From positions 186,001 to 250,000 of the forward strand of contig NZ_CANLQB010000005.1 of the NCBI RefSeq assembly GCF_947493125.1: 64,000 bases of DNA, in the 5' to 3' direction. The stretch is from an uncultured Roseobacter sp. GTDB taxonomy: Bacteria; Pseudomonadota; Alphaproteobacteria; Rhodobacterales; Rhodobacteraceae. Shown piece by piece: positions 58,103-64,000 of the stretch. The notes beneath the pieces are model-generated. The model made no database searches. It saw nothing but the letters and a program-made list of their open reading frames with translations, and was not told where the DNA came from. Position 1 is the stretch's first letter; each line of letters opens with the position of its first letter. Both the position numbers and the translations under genes were made by a program.

Positions 58103-58238
58103 TTTGCTTCGCCTGGTGCTTGCCTCCCGAAATGCCACTTGTCATGGAGTTATCCGATATCAACCGGATCAGCGGTCCGGCTGACATCGTGTCAAACCTG
58201 CAATCGCCGCGCCTGCGATCGCCCCGATAAAGGGGCTT

Positions 58239-58994
58239 TCATAGGGTGATGGCGGCGAGAAGACGGCCATAGTCCGCCTCTTTGGCGTGCGTCGATCGCC
58301 GATACGAGTAAAAGCGATCAGGATCGGAGTAGGTGCAGTGCCGCGTCCATTCCGCGTGATCTACACCAGCTGTGCGTAGGCGGTGAAGCCCGAACCCCGG
58401 CAGGTTGAACAGCATCCTGTCGCCAGGTCCCGCGGCAAAAAAGCGGGCATTGTCGGGGTCATCCGCGAGGAACATCTCGAAGAAGTCCGGTCCCACCTCA
58501 TAGGCACGTTGCGAGATCGAGGGCCCGATGGCTACGGTTACCGCCTCTCGCCGCGCGCCGAGTGTGCACATGGCGTCAAGGGTTGCCTCCAGAACACCGT
58601 CGAGCGCACCACGCCACCCGGCATGTGCCGCACCGATCACGCCTGCCTCATGATCCGCGAAGAGCACGGGCTGGCAGTCAGCAGTCAGAACCGAGAGGGC
58701 AACCCCCGGCTGATCCGTAACAAGCGCATCCGCTTTGGGTTTGTCGGGCAGCGGCCCAGCGACCGTGACAGCCTTGGCGGAATGGACTTGATGAACCCCG
58801 ACCAGGTGATCGGGGGGTACTCCCATCGCCTGCGCGGCGCGCGCCCGGTTGATCGCGACGATTTCAGATTGATCCGAACTCCCGTGGCCACAGTTCAGCC
58901 CGGCAAAAACACCTGAGGAGGCTCCTCCACGGCGCGTGAAAAAGCCGTGGCGGACAGGGGAGAGGATATCCGATGTCAGTATTTCAAGCGTCAT
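58239..58994 (-). CDS. pgeF: Polyphenol oxidase / laccase-domain protein (YfiH family)
   Basis: 251 residues. Multicopper-type fold now associated with correction of misincorporated residues in peptidoglycan and purine nucleoside activity. VRHGFFTRRGGASSG at the N-terminus, VGVHQVHSAKAV, LTADCQPVLFAD and IGAAHAGWRGALDGVLEA carry the conserved His/Cys ligands. ATG overlaps the midA stop by 4 bp; third gene of lgt-midA-pgeF, which fits an envelope-related operon. Confidence 0.92.
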   Translation of the reverse strand: MTLEILTSDILSPVRHGFFTRRGGASSGVFAGLNCGHGSSDQSEIVAINRARAAQAMGVPPDHLVGVHQVHSAKAVTVAGPLPDKPKADALVTDQPGVALSVLTADCQPVLFADHEAGVIGAAHAGWRGALDGVLEATLDAMCTLGARREAVTVAIGPSISQRAYEVGPDFFEMFLADDPDNARFFAAGPGDRMLFNLPGFGLHRLRTAGVDHAEWTRHCTYSDPDRFYSYRRSTHAKEADYGRLLAAITL

Positions 58995-60049
58995 GTATCC
59001 AACCCCGGCGGTGGGGTGCCACCTTCCGGAAACAGACCCATCACTTTGAACAGGTTTCCCATTTCGTCCGGGTGCGTCAAGCGCCGATGCGCGGCGATAT
59101 GGCTTTCCAGCGCTGATCCGCGAAGACCTGCTGCAAGGCTTTGCGCGCGCTGCGTGATGCCCAGCCGTTCGAGGAAGATGCCCTGCGGTGTCAACCGGCT
59201 GGTTTGGCAGGGCGTGGCCATCGCCAGCGCCTCGAAATCCACATGTGCCGTGAGATCCGCCTCTCCCAGTGTCGCCAGCGGATCGACCGGTTCGTGGTTC
59301 CGAACGGCCTGGAATGTATCACCGAGACTGCGCCAATCGCCGTAGTCGATGATCAGACCCGCACCGCCGAAGTCGGATATGCGGCGTCCAATTTCCTGCA
59401 TGATCGGCACCGCCGACGGGGCAAACTCGATTACGTCGCCTGGGCGGGTTTCAGAATGACGAGCCACCAGAACCGGTTGCGGTAACTCCGGCCCGAGACC
59501 ACGTGTAAGGGCGCCGGCAACAACGCCAATCTGCGTCTCCCGCCAATGCCGCTCGGTGCGGGTGAACTGCCGGATGGGGAGCGCATCGAAAAATTCATTT
59601 GCGATCAGGAAGAGCGGTTGGTCCGGCAACGATTCCACGCTGGCGCAATGTGTCACGCTGTCCGGTGACAGCAATCTGCGCTGCTTGTCTTGCAGGCCCT
59701 TCGACGCCTCGACAAGTATGATTCGGGCACCGTCTTGAAATTGAGGCACGTGGCGGGTCGCCCTCAGGACGTCGGCCATCAACGTGCCACGGCCCGGCCC
59801 GAGTTCGGCGAGGGTGAAGGGGTGCGGCGACCCCTGATCCATCCAGGCCTGTGCCAGGCATAATCCCAACACCTCGCCGAACATCTGACTGATCTCCGGA
59901 GCGGTGGTAAAGTCGCCGTCTTCACCGAAAGGTGCCGCAGTGGTGTAGTAGCCGTAATCGGGATGCAAAAGGCACTCGGCCATATAGTCGGCCAGGGACA
60001 GCGGCCCGGTCTGTGCGATCCGCGTCATAAGCAGGGCGCGCAGGCTCAT
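58991..60049 (-). CDS. MidA/NDUFAF7-type SAM-dependent methyltransferase
   Basis: 352 residues. COG1565 family, related to mitochondrial NDUFAF7, a protein-arginine methyltransferase needed for complex I assembly. [20 protein letters not shown] and [28 protein letters not shown] are the N-terminal signature, [17 protein letters not shown] the SAM loop, [14 protein letters not shown] the conserved later motif. Start ATG 60049 overlaps the lgt stop by 4 bp. Substrate in bacteria is not established; complex I subunit modification is an inference. Confidence 0.9.
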   Translation of the reverse strand: MSLRALLMTRIAQTGPLSLADYMAECLLHPDYGYYTTAAPFGEDGDFTTAPEISQMFGEVLGLCLAQAWMDQGSPHPFTLAELGPGRGTLMADVLRATRHVPQFQDGARIILVEASKGLQDKQRRLLSPDSVTHCASVESLPDQPLFLIANEFFDALPIRQFTRTERHWRETQIGVVAGALTRGLGPELPQPVLVARHSETRPGDVIEFAPSAVPIMQEIGRRISDFGGAGLIIDYGDWRSLGDTFQAVRNHEPVDPLATLGEADLTAHVDFEALAMATPCQTSRLTPQGIFLERLGITQRAQSLAAGLRGSALESHIAAHRRLTHPDEMGNLFKVMGLFPEGGTPPPGLDT

Positions 60050-60930
60050 CCGGATCGGCGGGCGCGCGCCATCAGCCAAAGGCCCAGCAGGATCATCGGC
60101 AAGGACAGGATCTGTCCCATGGTCAGGCCCCACGCACCGACCTGCCAGGCCAGCCCAAGAGGGTTGCGGTCGCTGATAAACTGCGCATCTGGCTGACGCA
60201 CGAACTCCACAAGAAACCGCGCAGCGCCGTAGCCTGCAAAGAACATGCCGGCAATGCGGCCCGGTGTCTTCAGTGCGCCCAAGCGCCAGACCATCCAGAT
60301 CAGAACCGCGCCCAAAAGCAGACCTTCGAGCCCTGCCTCATAGAGTTGAGAGGGGTGTCGACCGCAAATGCCCACGACGCCGGGGCAATCCTGTGCCGCG
60401 TCCGTCGGAAAGGCCACCGCCCACGGCACGTCGGTCGGTCGTCCCCAAAGCTCTGCATTGATGAAATTGGCAAGCCGACCCAGCAACAACCCGGGCGGCA
60501 CGCCAAGCGCCATGATGTCCGCTGCGCTCAATCGCGGGATGTCGTGCCGCCACGTATAGATCAGCCCCGCGAAGACGACACCAAGCAAACCGCCGTGAAA
60601 CGCCATTCCGCCTTGCCATACCGCCAGAATCTCGCCGGGGTTCTGCAAATAATACACAGGCTGATAGAAGGCGACATAGCCGAGACGCCCACCCAAGATG
60701 ACGCCGATGATAACCCATGTGAGCAAATCCTCGATCTGCGTTTTGGTCATCACAGCTGTGCTGTTGGGCCAAAGCCGCGGCGTCTGAACCGCCAGCACGA
60801 CCAACCGCCAGCCCAGCAGAATGCCGACGATATAGGCCAGAGCGTACCAGCGCAGAGCGAACTCAAAACCGAACAGCGAGATCGCGAAGATCTCCGGTGA
60901 GATGTCGGGGAAAGGCAGGAGCGCTCGCAT
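60046..60930 (-). CDS. lgt: Prolipoprotein diacylglyceryl transferase
   Basis: 294 residues, seven or so membrane helices. Transfers diacylglyceryl from phosphatidylglycerol to the lipobox Cys of prolipoproteins in the inner membrane. [11 protein letters not shown] carries the essential His region and [20 protein letters not shown] is the Lgt signature. [13 protein letters not shown] is also conserved. Start ATG 60930 with GGCAGGAGCG upstream; the open frame upstream is not part of the protein. First gene of lgt-midA-pgeF; divergent from ubiK. Confidence 0.96.
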   Translation of the reverse strand: MRALLPFPDISPEIFAISLFGFEFALRWYALAYIVGILLGWRLVVLAVQTPRLWPNSTAVMTKTQIEDLLTWVIIGVILGGRLGYVAFYQPVYYLQNPGEILAVWQGGMAFHGGLLGVVFAGLIYTWRHDIPRLSAADIMALGVPPGLLLGRLANFINAELWGRPTDVPWAVAFPTDAAQDCPGVVGICGRHPSQLYEAGLEGLLLGAVLIWMVWRLGALKTPGRIAGMFFAGYGAARFLVEFVRQPDAQFISDRNPLGLAWQVGAWGLTMGQILSLPMILLGLWLMARARRSG

Positions 60931-61024
60931 GACGCATCCTTTCCTGCGCGTAGCACGGGAAGTCAACCTTGCAGGGTGCAGTGTTTCGCACCATATAACA
61001 GGTGTGAACAGCCGGAGGCGACCA

Positions 61025-61267
61025 ATGCAAACGCGTAACAAGATTTTCGATGACATTTCGCAGCTGATGACCAATGCGATGGGGGTCGCTCAGGGCGCGC
61101 GCGATGAGGCGGAGACGGCGATGAAGGGCATGATGGATCGCTGGTTGGCCGACCGCGATTTCGTCACGCGGGAAGAGTTCGACGCCGTGCGGGCGATGGC
61201 GCAAAAAGCACGCGAAGAGAACGAAGCTTTGAAGGCTCGCCTGGACGCGCTCGAGACCAAGGGCTGA
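61025..61267 (+). CDS. ubiK: UbiK-type accessory factor (BMFP domain)
   Basis: 80 residues, two helices: [20 protein letters not shown] then [32 protein letters not shown], a C-terminal coiled coil. This is the YqiC/BMFP family; in enterobacteria UbiK helps aerobic ubiquinone synthesis and BMFP domains promote membrane fusion. Which role applies here is not known. CGGAGGCGACCA gives the ribosome site. Divergent from lgt and ended by a clear terminator. Confidence 0.85.
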   Translation: MQTRNKIFDDISQLMTNAMGVAQGARDEAETAMKGMMDRWLADRDFVTREEFDAVRAMAQKAREENEALKARLDALETKG

Positions 61268-61289
61268 CATTCGAACCAGTTACCTCGTG

Positions 61290-61323
61290 ACGGGTGTGCA
61301 ACGGCGGTTGCGCGCCCGTTTTT
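61290..61323 (+). terminator. ubiK terminator
   Basis: 13-bp stem with two G-U pairs (61290-61302 with 61307-61319), 4-base loop, run of five T. 22 bp after the ubiK stop. Confidence 0.88.
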
Positions 61324-61325
61324 CG

Positions 61326-61340
61326 TTAAGATTCGGTTAA
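61326..61340. promoter_or_regulatory. CtrA-type box with internal GANTC site
   Basis: TTAA (61326-61329)-GATTCGG-TTAA (61337-61340): a perfect CtrA full site whose spacer holds GATTC, a GANTC target of the cell-cycle methylase CcrM. It lies in the 295-bp gap before the ybjN-domain gene. Confidence 0.6.
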
Positions 61341-61390
61341 TCGCAATCCCCAAAGGTTACCATTGGTAGTATTTTGCGGCGTATTCCGTC

Positions 61391-61419
61391 TGATCCACAA
61401 CTTATTGCGGTTACCCACA
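61391..61419 (+). promoter_or_regulatory. Two DnaA-box-like sequences
   Basis: TGATCCACA (61391-61399) and TTACCCACA (61411-61419), each one base off TTATCCACA, same orientation, 20 bp apart. Seen by eye; could be chance. Confidence 0.3.
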
Positions 61420-61562
61420 AGAATAGGGGTTGCCACATGGGACTTCACGCCCCACCATATCTTGTATAAGTACGGGGGCTCGCCCCGGCTTGTAGAGCAG
61501 GCACCTAGCTTTGGGGGCCACCTTGGGCCCAAACCGCTAGTGCGATAACAAGAGGTGGTACC

Positions 61563-62063
61563 ATGGCCCTGTCCGAGCAGTTTCTTGAAGACGACATTCA
61601 CCCCATCGACATCGTGGAGCATCTGGCAAATCATCACGAGTGGGATTTTGACCGTATTTCAGACGAACAGATCGCGATGGCCGTGGAAGGCCAGTGGCGA
61701 ACCTACTCGCTGACGCTGGCGTGGTCGGCCTTCGACGAAACGCTGCGCATGATCTGTACCTTCGATATGGAGCCACCGGAAGACAAGCACGCAGAGCTCT
61801 ACGAGCTGCTCAACCATGTAAACGACCAATGCTGGGCGGGGGCATTTACCTATTGGGATGAGCAGAAGCTCATGGTGTACCGCTACGGCCTGGTCTTGGC
61901 CGGCGGTCATGTGGCCAGTGCCGATCAGATCGATACGATGATCGGGGCGGCGGTAATGAGTGCAGAACGGTACTATCCGGCCATGCAACTGTTGGTCTGG
62001 GGCAATCAGTCCCCAACCGAAGCGCTGCAGGTCGCCATTGCAGAGGCATACGGTCGGGCGTAA
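61563..62063 (+). CDS. YbjN-domain protein
   Basis: 166 residues, type III secretion chaperone-like alpha/beta fold of the YbjN group: HPIDIVEHLANHHEWDFDRI, EGQWRTYSLTLAWSAFDETLRMICTFDM, LYELLNHVNDQCWAGAFTYWDE and VYRYGLVLAGGHVASADQID. A conserved alphaproteobacterial protein of unknown function, probably cytosolic. AGAGGTGG precedes the ATG. The upstream region has a perfect CtrA box with a GANTC site. Downstream is a hairpin that overlaps the proC ribosome binding site. Confidence 0.85.
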   Translation: MALSEQFLEDDIHPIDIVEHLANHHEWDFDRISDEQIAMAVEGQWRTYSLTLAWSAFDETLRMICTFDMEPPEDKHAELYELLNHVNDQCWAGAFTYWDEQKLMVYRYGLVLAGGHVASADQIDTMIGAAVMSAERYYPAMQLLVWGNQSPTEALQVAIAEAYGRA

Positions 62064-62103
62064 ACCTTCCCCCCGGAACAGCAGACGTTTCGGGGGAAGG
62101 TTT
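62062..62103 (+). terminator. 12-bp hairpin burying the proC Shine-Dalgarno sequence
   Basis: AAACCTTCCCCC (62062-62073) pairs perfectly with GGGGGAAGGTTT (62092-62103); the right arm contains GGGGGAAGG, the only ribosome binding site for proC, and is followed by T and the ATG. It can act as ybjN terminator, as a translational gate, or both. Confidence 0.75.
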
Positions 62104-62104
62104 T

Positions 62105-62920
62105 ATGCAGGACAGTCGGATCGCCCGGTTGGGGTTGGTACTGCTCGGCTGCGGCAAGATGGGATCTGCCATGCTGGCCGGTTGGCTGGCGCGGGGCCTG
62201 CCGGTGTCCTCGGTTTGGGTTGTCGACCCCAACCCGTCGGAGTGGCTGCAGTCCAGCGGTATTCATCTCAATGAGGTCTTGCCCCCGAAACCGGCGGTCG
62301 TGCTGATTGCGGTCAAGCCGCAGATGATGTCCGACGCGCTCCCAATCTTGGCCGCCATGGGCAATGGCGAGACCGTTTTTGTCAGCGTCGCCGCCGGGAT
62401 CACGCTCTCACGGCTGGAAGCCATCCTCGGAGACCGGACGCCGATTGTGCGCGCGATGCCGAACACACCCGCTGCGATCTCTCAAGGGATCACGGCAATT
62501 GTGGGCAACGCCCAGACCGGAGACGCCGCATTGCACGAGGCCGAAGATCTGTTGGCCGCTGTGGGCGCTGTGGTTCGGCTTGACGAGGAGGGCCAGATGG
62601 ATGCGGTCACTGGTGTCAGCGGGTCCGGACCGGCCTATGTTTTCCACATGATCGAAACTCTCGCCGCCGCTGGTGTGGCGCAGGGCCTACCCGCCGAACT
62701 TGCGTTGACCCTCGCCAAAGCCACCGTGGCCGGAGCGGGCGCGCTGGCGCAACAGGCCGATGAAGACCCCGGTCAACTGCGCATCAATGTGACGTCACCG
62801 AACGGCACAACCCAGGCCGCGCTGGAGGTGCTGATGGACCCGGAGTCCGGCTTTCCTGCGCTTCTGAACCGCGCCGTGACCGCCGCGACACAGAGATCGA
62901 GAGACCTGGACAATGGATGA
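62105..62920 (+). CDS. proC: Pyrroline-5-carboxylate reductase
   Basis: 271 residues. Last step of proline synthesis, NAD(P)H-dependent. Rossmann loop LVLLGCGKMGSAMLAGW, AVKPQMM, VRAMPNTPAAISQGIT and the signature GVSGSGPAYVFHMIE ... with DPGQLRINVTSPNGTTQAAL near the C-terminus. ATG 62105 is preceded by a Shine-Dalgarno sequence inside a stable hairpin. Overlaps csaA by 8 bp, so proC-csaA-dehydrogenase form one operon. Confidence 0.94.
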   Translation: MQDSRIARLGLVLLGCGKMGSAMLAGWLARGLPVSSVWVVDPNPSEWLQSSGIHLNEVLPPKPAVVLIAVKPQMMSDALPILAAMGNGETVFVSVAAGITLSRLEAILGDRTPIVRAMPNTPAAISQGITAIVGNAQTGDAALHEAEDLLAAVGAVVRLDEEGQMDAVTGVSGSGPAYVFHMIETLAAAGVAQGLPAELALTLAKATVAGAGALAQQADEDPGQLRINVTSPNGTTQAALEVLMDPESGFPALLNRAVTAATQRSRDLDNG

Positions 62921-63251
62921 CATCAGCTTTGACGAGTTCCTCAAAGTGGACATCCGCTGCGGTACCGTCCTCAGAGCCGAGCCGTTCCCCGAGGCACGCA
63001 AACCAGCGATCAAGATGTGGATTGATTTCGGCGCGGAGATTGGCGAACGCAAGACCTCTGCCCAGATCACCGCGCATTACGAGCCAGAGGCGCTTGTCGG
63101 CAAACAGGTTCTCGCCGTGGTGAATTTCCCGCCGCGGCAGATCGGGCCATTCATGTCCGAAGTTCTGGTCCTTGGCTTGCCGGATGAACATGGGGAGATT
63201 GTTCTGATCGGCCCCGATCACGACGTACCGCGGGGAGGGCGGATGCATTGA
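62913..63251 (+). CDS. csaA: CsaA-type tRNA-binding-domain protein
   Basis: 112 residues, a stand-alone EMAP/tRNA-binding OB fold. FLKVDIRCGTVLRAEPFPEARKPAIKMWIDFG and VNFPPRQIGPFMSEVLVLG are the family signature. CsaA of Bacillus is a proposed secretion chaperone; here the role is open. Starts inside the end of proC and its stop overlaps the TTG start of the next gene by 4 bp. Confidence 0.9.
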   Translation: MDDISFDEFLKVDIRCGTVLRAEPFPEARKPAIKMWIDFGAEIGERKTSAQITAHYEPEALVGKQVLAVVNFPPRQIGPFMSEVLVLGLPDEHGEIVLIGPDHDVPRGGRMH

Positions 63252-64000
63252 CCAAAATTTTTATGACACGGCCTCTGCCCGACACGGTCCAGGCCGCCGC
63301 GCGGGAGATGTTCGATCTGACGGTGCGTCCGATGACGTCGCCGCTGACCGTCGAGGAGATGCGCACCGCGCTCAGTGACTATGACGGCGTTATCCCCACC
63401 CTTGGAGATCTCTTCTCGGAGGAGATCTTCCTCGCGGAAGACACGTGGCGGTGCCGGATTCTCGCGAATTTTGGGGTTGGCTACAACCACATCGACGTTG
63501 CGGCGGCGCAGCGTGCCGGGATGGTTGTGACAAACACCCCAGGGGCGGTCACCGATGCTACAGCGGATGTCGCCTTGACCCTGATACTGATGAGCGCGCG
63601 ACGTGCAGGCGAGGGCGAGCGGCTGGTGCGGGCCGGGCAATGGGATGGATGGCACCCGACACAGTTGCTGGGCATGCACCTGGGCGGCAAAACAGTCGGG
63701 ATAGTCGGTATGGGGCGGATCGGGCAGGCCATTGCGCGGCGCTGCCACTTGGGGTTTGGCATGCAGGTCGCCTATCACAGCCGATCCGCCAAGTCTCTCG
63801 ACTTCCCGGCGGAGCAGAAGACCGGTTTGCTGGAGCTTGCCGCCGCCGTGGATGTCTTGGTGGTTGCCGTGCCCGGAGGAGACGAAACCCATCATTTGAT
63901 CAACGCGGAGGTGTTGGATGCGATGCCCGCGCATGCCCATCTCATCAATATCGCGCGCGGTAATGTGGTTGAAGAGGCGGCACTTGTCCGTGCCCTCAGT
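63248..64000 (+). CDS. D-2-hydroxyacid dehydrogenase, 3'-truncated by window edge
   Basis: Partial: 251 residues to the window end with no stop. The frame is TTG ACC AAA..., giving an N-terminus of MTKIFMTRPLP. Substrate-domain motif GVIPTLGDLFSEEIF and NFGVGYNHIDVAAA, then the NAD-binding VGIVGMGRIGQAIARR and the Arg/His-side motif LINIARGNVVEEAAL. It resembles glyoxylate/hydroxypyruvate reductase or D-glycerate dehydrogenase. TTG 63248 overlaps the csaA stop; ATG 63263 is an alternative. The catalytic Glu and His lie beyond the window. Confidence 0.85.
   Translation, partial: MTKIFMTRPLPDTVQAAAREMFDLTVRPMTSPLTVEEMRTALSDYDGVIPTLGDLFSEEIFLAEDTWRCRILANFGVGYNHIDVAAAQRAGMVVTNTPGAVTDATADVALTLILMSARRAGEGERLVRAGQWDGWHPTQLLGMHLGGKTVGIVGMGRIGQAIARRCHLGFGMQVAYHSRSAKSLDFPAEQKTGLLELAAAVDVLVVAVPGGDETHHLINAEVLDAMPAHAHLINIARGNVVEEAALVRALS

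Noticed and set aside
61268-61562. Chromosomal replication origin
   Set aside because: Only two imperfect DnaA boxes and no dnaA, parAB, hemE or gid genes nearby; regulatory sites are a simpler reading.

Overview
The window reads as chromosomal DNA of an alphaproteobacterium, most likely a Rhodobacteraceae (Roseobacter-group) member. Support: GC-rich codon use, the F1-ATPase order atpHAGDC without F0 genes, an Hsp20-DUF1150 pair, a VPLPA-type C-terminal sorting signal, GcvA-like LysR regulators, DUF2125/DUF2161/DUF465 proteins, a fused sulfate adenylyltransferase-APS kinase, and perfect CtrA boxes (TTAA-N7-TTAA). Genus cannot be fixed from this sequence. I see no rRNA, tRNA, CRISPR, prophage or insertion sequence; this is mostly core genome with a few accessory pieces.

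Layout. 1-3.4 kb: a TPR protein (cut by the window edge), ispE and a long-chain polyprenyl diphosphate synthase (both ends of isoprenoid/ubiquinone supply), DUF2007 and a TrmN6-like methyltransferase. 3.5-8.8 kb: a DUF465 protein, a LysR-EamA operon with a divergent micro-gene, phaB and phaA for polyhydroxybutyrate precursor synthesis, and an EAL cyclic-di-GMP phosphodiesterase. 9-15.9 kb: rpsD, a methyltransferase, a VPLPA-CTERM exported protein, the hisC-tyrC-extensin-like operon, DUF2125 and a ChaC-like protein. 16-19 kb: a MotA/ExbB-like channel plus an OmpA-domain partner with a very long coiled coil. 19-23 kb: clpA, gloB and a methyltransferase. 23.6-28.5 kb: atpHAGDC. 28.5-31.5 kb: a second LysR/micro-gene unit and a sorbosone-dehydrogenase-like protein with a diheme cytochrome c. 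31.8-40 kb: prs, a DsbA-fold isomerase, an alpha/beta hydrolase, ltaE-like aldolase, a YcgN-type cysteine-cluster protein, ribF, a MaoC hydratase, a HAD hydrolase, a DHH-type pyrophosphatase and a DUF2161 protein. 40-42.3 kb: groESL behind a CIRCE operator. 42.4-45.8 kb: a signalling cluster of two histidine kinases and one receiver protein. 46-53 kb: EamA and Nudix proteins, a lipase-like hydrolase, an orphan phnM, purEK, a second DUF465 protein, hsp20-DUF1150 and PhzF. 53-64 kb: sat/cysC, a cytochrome P450, trxB and a divergent Lrp regulator, the lgt-midA-pgeF operon, ubiK, a YbjN-domain protein, proC, csaA and a D-2-hydroxyacid dehydrogenase that runs off the end.

The most interesting regulatory signal is four perfect CtrA-type boxes, all intergenic (before DUF465, between LysR and its micro-gene, before the membrane histidine kinase and before ybjN), with one-mismatch versions before the second kinase and the EAL phosphodiesterase. 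Together they suggest a local CtrA-controlled signalling set. Other points to check are the long-coiled-coil MotA/MotB-like pair, a hairpin that buries the proC Shine-Dalgarno sequence, two matching LysR/micro-gene modules, and three 11-bp tandem repeats upstream of the sugar dehydrogenase. All functional calls rest on reading the translated sequences; no database search was possible.
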